54,480 nucleotides of DNA from Candidatus Bathyarchaeota archaeon. Its GTDB lineage: Archaea; Thermoproteota; Bathyarchaeia; Bathyarchaeales; Bathyarchaeaceae. Position 1 is the stretch's first letter, and every line of letters begins with the position of its first letter. The DNA is taken from contig CP070759.1 of assembly GCA_020348945.1 (NCBI GenBank), positions 1,172,074 to 1,226,553 of the forward strand. Direction: 5' to 3'. Of this stretch, positions 41,812 through 49,083 are shown in pieces. A model generated the notes under the pieces. That model made no database searches. It worked only from the letters and a program-made list of their open reading frames with translations, and was not told the DNA's origin. Made by a program: the position numbers and the translations under genes.

Positions 41812-42438
41812 TTGTCGCTGGAGAAAGAAAGAGAAGCCATGAAAGCTGAGCTTTGTCGAATCTTAACCAAGATTGACGCCTTAAAATTTGGAACCTTTAA
41901 ACTTACCAGTGGGAGGATAAGCCCCTACTATATTGACCTCAGAATCGTCCCCAGTTTTCCCGATGTGTTTACAAGAATTTGTGGCCTCTACGTGGGCCTC
42001 ATAAAAACCGAGTTGAAAGCTGACAAATTCGACCGAACTGCAGGCATACCCACTGCAGGCATACCTTTCGCCTCTCTCATAGCGTACCAACTAAACAAGC
42101 CTTTCCTCTACATCCGTCAACGCGTCCGGCTGCACGGGCGAGAACGCCGAATTGAAGGTCTCCTCATGCCTGGTGACCGTGCGCTGTTAATAGACGACCT
42201 TATCACTACTGGAGTTTCTTTGAGAAAGGCTGCGGAGGCAATCAGAGCTGAAGGCGGAATAGTGACGGACGCCGTGGTATTATTGGACAGGGAAGAAGGC
42301 GGGAAAGAAAACCTAGCAGAGGACAACATCACACTGCACTATTTACTGAGGATGAGCGAGGCAGCCGAAAAACTGTACGAGATGGATGCCATCAAAGAGG
42401 ACCAATACAAACTTATCTTGAAGCAGGTGAAAAAATAA
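41812..42438 (+). CDS. pyrE: Orotate phosphoribosyltransferase
   Basis: This 208-residue protein has an N-terminal helix-rich region (ILTKIDALKFGTFKLTSGRI, SPYYIDLRI), the PRPP-binding loop ALLIDDLITTGVSLRKAAEA (about residues 124-143), and GIPTAGIPFASLIAYQLNKP. It makes orotidine-5'-phosphate from orotate and PRPP, the penultimate step of UMP synthesis. The TTG start follows GAGGG. It is probably translated with the upstream PfpI-type gene. Confidence 0.9.
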   Translation: MSLEKEREAMKAELCRILTKIDALKFGTFKLTSGRISPYYIDLRIVPSFPDVFTRICGLYVGLIKTELKADKFDRTAGIPTAGIPFASLIAYQLNKPFLYIRQRVRLHGRERRIEGLLMPGDRALLIDDLITTGVSLRKAAEAIRAEGGIVTDAVVLLDREEGGKENLAEDNITLHYLLRMSEAAEKLYEMDAIKEDQYKLILKQVKK

Positions 42439-42454
42439 GAGATTTTCCTGAGCG

Positions 42455-43015
42455 CTATTCGTAGTATATTAGGTCTTCCTCTTCGAGTTTCTGGTGAAGT
42501 TTGCTAACTGCATCGTAGACATCTTGCTCCCTCTTGGCGCCCGTGCAAACCAGTTTTCCGCTTGCAAACAGAAGGATCACCACCTTGGGGGTGTCCATTC
42601 GGTAAATGAGACCTGGAAACTGTTCAGGCTCGTACATAGTTCTTCCCAGTGAATAAGCAGATTTTTCAAGGTCAATCATTCCCCCAAGACTTGCCGAGGC
42701 AACGATGTTTTGTATTTTCAGTTCAGGTTTACCGATTATGATTATGCCGCTCTTTTTCAGTTCCCGGATAACCTTCGCCACAGCCCTTCTAGACTCTTTC
42801 TCTGACTTGGCGCCTGTGCAGACCATTTTTCCTGAGTTAAAGATCAAAGTGGCGGTTTTCGGTCTTTTCAACCTGAAAACTAGACCTGGAAACTGTTCTG
42901 GGCGGTACTCAACTCCTGGGTAGCCCTTCACCACCGCGTTAAGGTCAATCCTCTGGTTTAACGTTGCGGATGCAACAACGTTTTCGATATTCACCGAAGC
43001 CTTCACCTTCGGCAT
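42455..43015 (-). CDS. tbp: TATA-binding protein
   Basis: This 186-residue protein consists of two direct repeats of about 90 residues: IENVVASATLNQRIDLNAVV ... EYRPEQFPGLVFRLKRPKTA and IQNIVASASLGGMIDLEKSA ... MYEPEQFPGLIYRMDTPKV, with conserved SGKMVCTGAK and SGKLVCTGAK. It is the general promoter-binding factor in archaea, recruited with TFB. The ATG at 43015 has no strong ribosome-binding site and TTTATAAG at about 43050-43057 (minus) predicts a very short leader. Its stop is 16 bases from the convergent pyrE stop. Confidence 0.97.
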   Translation of the reverse strand: MPKVKASVNIENVVASATLNQRIDLNAVVKGYPGVEYRPEQFPGLVFRLKRPKTATLIFNSGKMVCTGAKSEKESRRAVAKVIRELKKSGIIIIGKPELKIQNIVASASLGGMIDLEKSAYSLGRTMYEPEQFPGLIYRMDTPKVVILLFASGKLVCTGAKREQDVYDAVSKLHQKLEEEDLIYYE

Positions 43016-43136
43016 ATAAACACCTTCACCAATTTCAATGAAAGTGAGTTTCTTATAAAGGCTTGGTTTGCATGAAGGAAAAATGCGTCTAAGCCGTTAA
43101 TGTGAATATGGGTGTGCACGGTTCCATTCTAGGCGG

Positions 43137-43556
43137 CTAAGTTTCATCTTCAGATTTCCAGTATACTCTTCGACCGAACACCGCGATAAGGAATAACACG
43201 CATCCCGGCATCACAAGAAGAACCAAAGTTTCTAAAAACGAATAAAACCTAGGCGTCAATCTGCCAAATGTGTCATACCACAAGGCTGGTGTGATTCGTG
43301 TTATGCGATAAATAATGTCAGAACCTATGGCGATGGCTACCAGAACAAACGTGATGTACCACAGAATAAAGGCAGTGTCCCAGTCCTTCAGAATCAGAGG
43401 AGCAACTAAGCTTGTTATGTACCAGGATACGAACGCAACAATTTCCACGTTATAGATTATTTTTTCACTTAATCTCAGAGAAGAAGCCCCATAGGGAATG
43501 AACATTATACCTATTAACACAAAAAGAAGAAGTTTCTGTATGCTTGGTATGTTCAT
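43137..43556 (-). CDS. Four-helix integral membrane protein, 139 residues
   Basis: Four hydrophobic segments are visible (about residues 7-25, 39-56, 62-80 and 107-128). The protein starts MNIPSIQKLLLFVLIGIMFI and ends in a basic tail RRVYWKSEDET. No transporter or enzyme motif is seen. It could be a small membrane subunit or regulator. I do not recognise a family. Confidence 0.55.
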   Translation of the reverse strand: MNIPSIQKLLLFVLIGIMFIPYGASSLRLSEKIIYNVEIVAFVSWYITSLVAPLILKDWDTAFILWYITFVLVAIAIGSDIIYRITRITPALWYDTFGRLTPRFYSFLETLVLLVMPGCVLFLIAVFGRRVYWKSEDET

Positions 43557-43612
43557 AGCTAAGTCTTAAACGCTTCACTTTTAATATGGGTTTCGATGCT
43601 GAAACTCATACG

Positions 43613-43723
43613 CTACGCTGTGAAACTAATACTATTTTCGTTTCCTAAAGACCCTTTCGCCATAAATGTTACCCACACACTCGTGTTGTCTCTTGGTTCC
43701 CCGTAGACTGCCTTAAGAACCAT
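43613..43723 (-). CDS. Possible 36-residue peptide downstream of pfk
   Basis: The ATG lies 10 bases past the phosphofructokinase stop on the same strand. The peptide MVLKAVYGEPRDNTSVWVTF then MAKGSLGNENSISFTA reads like a protein fragment. There is no ribosome-binding site, so it may be a remnant or a coupled micro-gene. Confidence 0.25.
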   Translation of the reverse strand: MVLKAVYGEPRDNTSVWVTFMAKGSLGNENSISFTA

Positions 43724-43733
43724 TGCTAAATCG

Positions 43734-44762
43734 CTAGCCGAAAAACACCTTTGCTCTTTCGTAGAGCCTCAAATCAACGGTCTTTCGTTTTTTAACGACA
43801 TCTTTTAACTGAACAGAAACGATTTTGTTTCCCTGAAGAGCCACCATATGTCCAAACTGGCCTTTGTGAACTAGGTCTATGGCGGCGATTCCATATCTTG
43901 TTGCCAAAATTCTATCAAAGGCTGTTGGAGAACCGCCGCGTTGAAGGTGTCCAAGAACCACAACCCGTGTTTCAATGTCCATTCTTTTTTCAATTTCCTT
44001 TCCAATATAATAGCCTACGCCCCCAAGCCTAGGGTGTCCAAACTCGTCTACGCCGGAACTATAACGAATTTCTGTGCATCCTTTGGGCCTAGCTCCCTCA
44101 GCAACAATAATGAGACTGAAGATTTTACCGCGATTCTGTCTTTGCTTAATGTAGCCACAAACCTCGTCGATGTCAAAGGGTTTTTCCGGAATCAGGATAA
44201 TGCTTGCTCCTCCTGCAATTCCAGCTTCTAACGCAATCCATCCAGTATATCTGCCCATTACTTCAAGGATCATTACCCTGTGGTGCGCCTCCGCTGTGGT
44301 ATGAAGCCTGTCGAGCGTTTCAGTTGCAATATGAACTGCTGTGTTAAAGCCGAAAGTATAATCGGTGCCAGCTAGATCGTTGTCGATTGTCTTGGGAACT
44401 CCGACGCACGGGAGCCCCTTTTCGTAGAGCTTGTAAGCTACACCTAGAGTATCCTCTCCTCCAATGACAACTACCCCGCTGAGGCTTTTTTGTTCAACAT
44501 TTTTCAGAATTTTCTGTATCCCTCTTTCATGTTTGAAGGGGTTGGTTCTCGAAGTTCCGAGAATGGATCCTCCACGAGAAAGCAATCCAGAAATAGCTTC
44601 TAAATCAAGTGAGATAAAATTGCCTTCAATTAATCCTTGCCATCCATCTCTAATCCCGACAAGTTCATAACCATAGTTCCGAATTCCTTTTCTCACAACT
44701 GCTCTAATAACTGCGTTGATTCCCGGAGCGTCTCCTCCTCCGCTTAAGATTCCAACTTTCAT
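43734..44762 (-). CDS. 6-phosphofructokinase, probably PPi-dependent
   Basis: This 342-residue protein has the nucleotide-binding VGILSGGGDAPGINAVIRAV at the start, VVIGGEDTLGVAYKLYEKG and the catalytic loop VPKTIDNDLAGTDYTFGFNT. In the PfkA family, ATP enzymes have GGDG and PGTIDND, whereas PPi enzymes have an acidic residue in the first motif and PKTIDND. Here the motifs read GGED and PKTIDND, so pyrophosphate use is predicted. It phosphorylates fructose-6-phosphate to the 1,6-bisphosphate. The ATG at 44762 follows AAGGA; a 16-codon upstream extension (start 44810) has no such site. Most archaea use ADP- or PfkB-type enzymes instead. Confidence 0.88.
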   Translation of the reverse strand: MKVGILSGGGDAPGINAVIRAVVRKGIRNYGYELVGIRDGWQGLIEGNFISLDLEAISGLLSRGGSILGTSRTNPFKHERGIQKILKNVEQKSLSGVVVIGGEDTLGVAYKLYEKGLPCVGVPKTIDNDLAGTDYTFGFNTAVHIATETLDRLHTTAEAHHRVMILEVMGRYTGWIALEAGIAGGASIILIPEKPFDIDEVCGYIKQRQNRGKIFSLIIVAEGARPKGCTEIRYSSGVDEFGHPRLGGVGYYIGKEIEKRMDIETRVVVLGHLQRGGSPTAFDRILATRYGIAAIDLVHKGQFGHMVALQGNKIVSVQLKDVVKKRKTVDLRLYERAKVFFG

Positions 44763-44995
44763 TTTCTTTCCTTTCTCGTTCTTATTGTAGGGCGCACGCC
44801 TAAACTTCAATATTGGATAGTACTTATGCGTGCACTATTTAACTCGTATGAAAATGGAATCTAAATTACGAATAAACATTCAGAGTTGGAATCAAATGCA
44901 CAAAAAACTATTAGTTCTTTACTGATTGCGTAGACTAGCTAAGCAACCTAGAGCACACTTGATTCCCTTGTTCCACGTTGTCGATGTTCTGGCTT

Positions 44996-45301
44996 TTAAT
45001 ATAGCAATGGTGGGACCTTTTGCGCTCCTTCAATTATTTGGAGAGCATTATTCAGTTCCCAGAAGTATTTGAGTACTGTTCGACCTTTTTCTGTGATGGC
45101 GTAAACAACTATTGTTTTGTGTCTTTTCTTTTGCAATGTTTGTTCTTCAATTAGATTTTGCTGGATTAAAAAGTTCAAATGTTGTTTTAAGACGCTGCAG
45201 TTTATGTTAGCCTTATACATGATGTGAGTTAGCTTTAAAGGTCCATGACGAGCCAGAACCTTAAGGATATCAATATGCATTTCCAGCTTTGATCTTCTCA
45301 T
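44996..45301 (-). CDS. Small winged-helix regulator
   Basis: This 101-residue protein begins MRRSKLEMHIDILKVLARHG, with the helix-turn-helix KLTHIMYKANINCSVLKQHL and a wing HKTIVVYAITEKGRTVLKYF. It resembles the regulators at 33047 and 38445 in pattern (RxSxxEIxxxIL, HIMYKANIN, TEKGxxxL) but is more diverged. The in-frame start at 45316 is less likely. It lies 233 bases upstream of pfk on the same strand and could regulate it, though this is inference. Confidence 0.7.
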   Translation of the reverse strand: MRRSKLEMHIDILKVLARHGPLKLTHIMYKANINCSVLKQHLNFLIQQNLIEEQTLQKKRHKTIVVYAITEKGRTVLKYFWELNNALQIIEGAQKVPPLLY

Positions 45302-45574
45302 AGCCAACAAACCCATTTTTCGTATGTCGCGATTTAGTAATATCTATTATCTTTATAAGAAACTGTGTGTATGTGGAAGCTTCACATTCTTTATGTAAAA
45401 AATCATAGCAGAGAAGGAACCTCTGAATCAGCTTCACTACCAAACAACAGGACTCTAACTAAACGTGCGTTTCACTGACTCTTTGATTGTTCATGTAAGA
45501 GATAGTCGAACATTTCATCGAATGATTTTTATGCGTATGTATAAGAGTTATAGCTTCAACTTTTTTTAGAACGG

Positions 45575-46654
45575 TTATTGTGATTGTTTTGAAAATTTGA
45601 ACGAAAGGAAACTCACGAATGCGAAGATAGATGCTAAATACATGGTAGTTCTATAGTCACCAAATGTTATCACAAAAGTTGCCATGAATGGACCTATTAT
45701 GGAAGACAGACTTAAGACAGAACCGAATAAACCGCTGACTGTTGCTTTTTCAACGTTTCTGTCCATCAGATATCTTAATCCACCGACATACATGAGTGAC
45801 CAAGAAACACCTAAAAGAAATTGCGTTGGAATTATCTGCAAATAATCAGCGGCAAGAGTAAAAGAAAAAAATGTAATACTTGACAAGAATAATCCTGCGA
45901 TAACTGAAGTCATGTATCTTATTTTACCACTTAGAGTATACATGAATATGAACTGAGTTATGCTGGTTATTGCTGGAATAACACCAACCCAGAATAGATT
46001 CGCCTTGAGTTCTTCTTGCAAGAAGAGTGGCCAGAAAGTCCATATCATGTGAGCTCCACTTTGACGGATTAGGATGGATAGATAAAGCGGGAGATTTTTC
46101 TTTATGAGTTTAACTGGAAACATAGGGACATCTATAGAACGGTGCTTTCCAAATCTCATTTTTAAGGCTATCAGAAAAGCAAGAAAAAACAGTAAAGAGC
46201 TGAAGACAAAAATGCTTCTAATAGCGAAATAGACGGCTATTGAACCCGAGATAAAAGATCCGAAAGCCCAGCCAAATGATCCGAAAGATGAAAACTTGGA
46301 TAGGTCTTTTTTGTTCTCATGGACGTATGCAATTAATGAAGCGGGGTATATACCTAAACAAAAACCAGTTAAAACACGTATTATTAACAAAGTCAAGAAA
46401 TCTTGAGCAAATATTTGCAAGAAAAACGCAATCGCAGATAATATTAAACCAATCAGTAGGAATAACTTTCTACCATACTTATCAGATGCACGACCGAAAA
46501 CGAAAGAAGACAAAAATGAAGCAAGAGAGTAGAACGCTATCATGAAACCGATTTCTGTATCTGATATTCCCAAGCCTCTAGCAAAAATAGACAGGTATGT
46601 CCAAGAAGACATCATTGAAGCAAAAGTGAAGAACCTGATCAAATTCGGTTTCAT
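45575..46654 (-). CDS. Major facilitator superfamily transporter
   Basis: This is a 359-residue polytopic protein with about eleven hydrophobic segments. The MFS loop 2-3 signature FVFGRASDKYGRKLFLLIGL (about residues 54-73) is clear, and TM4-5 shows LTGFCLGIYPASLIAYVHEN. It is probably an exporter of a small molecule or drug, or an uptake system. The substrate is unknown. It starts at an ATG without an obvious ribosome-binding site. The length is short for the family (about 400) but within range. Confidence 0.85.
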   Translation of the reverse strand: MKPNLIRFFTFASMMSSWTYLSIFARGLGISDTEIGFMIAFYSLASFLSSFVFGRASDKYGRKLFLLIGLILSAIAFFLQIFAQDFLTLLIIRVLTGFCLGIYPASLIAYVHENKKDLSKFSSFGSFGWAFGSFISGSIAVYFAIRSIFVFSSLLFFLAFLIALKMRFGKHRSIDVPMFPVKLIKKNLPLYLSILIRQSGAHMIWTFWPLFLQEELKANLFWVGVIPAITSITQFIFMYTLSGKIRYMTSVIAGLFLSSITFFSFTLAADYLQIIPTQFLLGVSWSLMYVGGLRYLMDRNVEKATVSGLFGSVLSLSSIIGPFMATFVITFGDYRTTMYLASIFAFVSFLSFKFSKQSQ

Positions 46655-46831
46655 TGCCTAAGGCCTCCGTTTTAGTCACATAACTATCGCATACACGCTT
46701 AAAACTTAATTCTTGAAGCATACATGCATCCGTGAACTTCATTCATTCACTCGACACATCAGACAAAAACCTTGATGTTCTATGTGTACGCCAATGAAGA
46801 AACATAATAATTTTCGGAACTGTAACTTTTC

Positions 46832-47497
46832 TCATTCTATTATTTTCAAGATTTTCTCTGCTTTTGCCTTTGTCGCATTCCGAGCGTTATTTAACTGTCT
46901 TTTTACAAATGAAATCACATAATCCTTATTCTCAATTTGATCAAAAAACATGCCGAAAGCTAAAATGGCTTTACCCAGTAAAATGTTCTTGCACTCTTGA
47001 TTCCTAGGGATCTTTTCTATCTTAAAGAGTTCATGGGTAATTTTTTCGGTTAGATGTGGTTTTGCTTTAGCAATCTTTCCTGAATTATCAACAACATGGG
47101 CAACAGTAATCATGCTTTCAGCTGAAAGAAAGCTGTAATATTTTTTGAAGATTTTATCGAAGTTGTTTTTTGAATCAACTGAAGTTAAATTTCCGATAAC
47201 GTCAATTGCGTTCCATTTAAGGATTCTATTCTGCCTATCAAGGAGATTTACAAAGAAATCCATTTTGGAATATAGTATTTCAGGATTTTCTTCGCTTATG
47301 ACCCTTAATATTTTTGCAGACTTGAATTTTATTCTGGAGTTCTCCGAAGATATTCCATTGAAAATTTCAGGAAGCAAACCTGGATCTTGAATCACATTTT
47401 TTGCAATATTTTCTGCCTTGATTTCTTTTTTCCCAAGTTTTTCTAAAATATCAATTTCCACGAAAAGCCCTGTTCTCCAATAGAATCTAAGATTCAT
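46832..47497 (-). CDS. HEAT-repeat-like protein, 221 residues
   Basis: The chain is almost entirely helical with regularly spaced helix pairs (KAENIAKNVIQDPGLLPEIF, RIKFKSAKILRVISEENPEI, RILKWNAIDVIGNLTSVDSK, KAKAEKILKIIE). This is the HEAT/armadillo plan used for protein contacts. There are no catalytic motifs or cysteine clusters apart from one Cys. A scaffold role in the cytoplasm is inferred. It is on the same strand as the MFS gene, 177 bases upstream of it. Confidence 0.55.
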   Translation of the reverse strand: MNLRFYWRTGLFVEIDILEKLGKKEIKAENIAKNVIQDPGLLPEIFNGISSENSRIKFKSAKILRVISEENPEILYSKMDFFVNLLDRQNRILKWNAIDVIGNLTSVDSKNNFDKIFKKYYSFLSAESMITVAHVVDNSGKIAKAKPHLTEKITHELFKIEKIPRNQECKNILLGKAILAFGMFFDQIENKDYVISFVKRQLNNARNATKAKAEKILKIIE

Positions 47498-47728
47498 TTA
47501 AGCATTCTTCTTCCAACTGTATGGTCTGTTATTCTGTTCTCGTGAATTGACTTCATAATTCTGTATCTGTGAACACGAAAAAAGGAGTTCACACAGGATA
47601 TTTCCATTGTTAGACATTTCGACGCTTCAACTAACTGAAATTACTGCAGCATTAAACGGTTACATCCTTGCGAAGAAAATGGTGCATTCTATACGCCTGT
47701 ATTTGCAGAAATATTCAACAAGACTGGC

Positions 47729-48280
47729 TTAAGATTCATGATGTTTTTCTCTAGGAAAATGAACCCAGTCTATAATTATCACAACTAGCATCGGTAGAAT
47801 CACAAGTATTCCAGCTGGAGTTCGCATTAGGAAAGTGATGAAACCTGTCATAGGCACCCGCAAACTTACAACTCTACCAATCAAATGATCTTCCGGGACT
47901 TCCCAGCTATCTGACCCAAAGTTTGCGTCACCCTTTGTTTTAAAATACGTAATGTTTCCCCTAGTAGACTTGTCAATGGCTCTGTGCACGATAAGGTCGC
48001 TTGGATCAGGGACCCCCCCTTTAGGTCTGTAAAACACGATGATATCACCATCTGGAGCCGGAGCCGCATTAATTTTATCTGGGTTTAACCCTTGAACTAT
48101 AATGATGTCGCCGACTTTTAAGATGGGTTCCATGCTTCCAGAGGCGACCCCACATAACGGGTACTCCGCCCTTAACCCAGCCTTCAAACCATACCAGAAA
48201 GCAAAAGTACTAATTGCAAAGATGAGTAACATAATAGCGAGCTTCACATAATCGCTTTTAAGTATCTCCCGCAGTTTCAC
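47729..48280 (-). CDS. Archaeal-type signal peptidase I (Sec11-like)
   Basis: This 183-residue membrane protein opens with a hydrophobic helix (about residues 10-28), then CGVASGSMEPILKVGDIIIV (Ser nucleophile in SGSMEP), DLIVHRAI (His replaces the bacterial Lys, as in archaeal and ER forms), FKTKGDANFGSD (Asp/Gly pocket) and a C-terminal membrane helix. It cleaves signal peptides of exported proteins. Start GTG at 48280 is five bases after AGGTGA; an upstream GTG at 48289 is an alternative. Confidence 0.88.
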   Translation of the reverse strand: MKLREILKSDYVKLAIMLLIFAISTFAFWYGLKAGLRAEYPLCGVASGSMEPILKVGDIIIVQGLNPDKINAAPAPDGDIIVFYRPKGGVPDPSDLIVHRAIDKSTRGNITYFKTKGDANFGSDSWEVPEDHLIGRVVSLRVPMTGFITFLMRTPAGILVILPMLVVIIIDWVHFPREKHHES

Positions 48281-48335
48281 TGGCTTCACCTTTCTAGCAG
48301 AGAACGCAATTGTGTATTAAAAACTTACCGTTTCG

Positions 48336-48585
48336 CTATAATAATAAAAAAAGGGGGATATACAGAGTTCCCACGCGCCACAGCCTTATCAAAGACAAAT
48401 AGACTTCGCCTTCAGCTCTCATTTTCGCTTTGCCAACAACCCCCCCGCAAAGCTGCTTCCCGCAAGGGATGTCAAACATGCCAAAGATTGTAACGGTTAT
48501 TCCCATCTTCTCGTCGGGAAACGAAACGACGAGCTTCCGTGTTTTGTAAGTTTCTCCACCAGTTCTCCACAAGAGGGGCAGGCAT
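48336..48585 (-). pseudogene. Decayed zinc-ribbon gene, apparent duplicate of the gene at 48638
   Basis: In one frame the region begins ACPSCGELVEKLTK, a zinc-knuckle start. In another it continues RKLVVSFPDEKMGITVTIFG then MFDIPCGKQLCGG, which lines up with KMAGRPDRSGKRTELTIGLF DCPKCG of the intact neighbour. At least two frame changes are needed to join them. It lies directly downstream of the intact gene on the same strand. Frameshift decay after tandem duplication is the simplest reading; programmed frameshifting is unlikely. Confidence 0.45.
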
Positions 48586-48637
48586 TTTATTTCACTCGCT
48601 TCTTCTGCACCCGGATCGGCCTAAATGGTGCCCGTGT

Positions 48638-48805
48638 CTAAATCTTTCGCTTCGCCAGAACTTTCCTGAAAGCCCCGCATTTAGGGCAGTCGAAAAGACC
48701 TATTGTTAGCTCAGTTCTCTTGCCACTTCTGTCGGGACGACCCGCCATCTTCCACGATTTCCTCGGGTTAGCAACTTGGCCTCCACATTTCGGACATTTA
48801 GCCAT
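48638..48805 (-). CDS. Small conserved zinc-ribbon protein, 55 residues
   Basis: MAKCPKCGGQVANPRKSWK is followed by the RPDRSGKRTELTIGLFDCP segment and KCGAFRKVLAKRKI. Two CxxC pairs bind zinc. The central pattern (basic strand, then TIGxFxCPxCG) is a widespread archaeal mini zinc-ribbon and is probably nucleic-acid- or ribosome-linked; the exact function is unproved. The ATG at 48805 follows GGAGG; a longer frame to 48895 is not needed. A decayed copy lies just downstream. Confidence 0.7.
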   Translation of the reverse strand: MAKCPKCGGQVANPRKSWKMAGRPDRSGKRTELTIGLFDCPKCGAFRKVLAKRKI

Positions 48806-49083
48806 ACATTTCCCTCCATATTCATGACCATGTTTAAACGATATTGAATAAAAAACTTTCCATGCATGCAACGCAAAATCGTAAAAATTAGACACATTTA
48901 TGTCATCTTTTAACAGTTATAAGTAGGCCCCTAAGGTTAATGATGTGATACAAATAGTCTAAATTGACGCACAAGAAGAAAAAAGATAGAGAAGGGCACA
49001 ACTGATTCGAGCGTACTTTTGCCTTCCAAAACGCTTTTACACGCGCTTCTTTAGTATTTCCTTGGCTCTGGATAGGTTGACTT

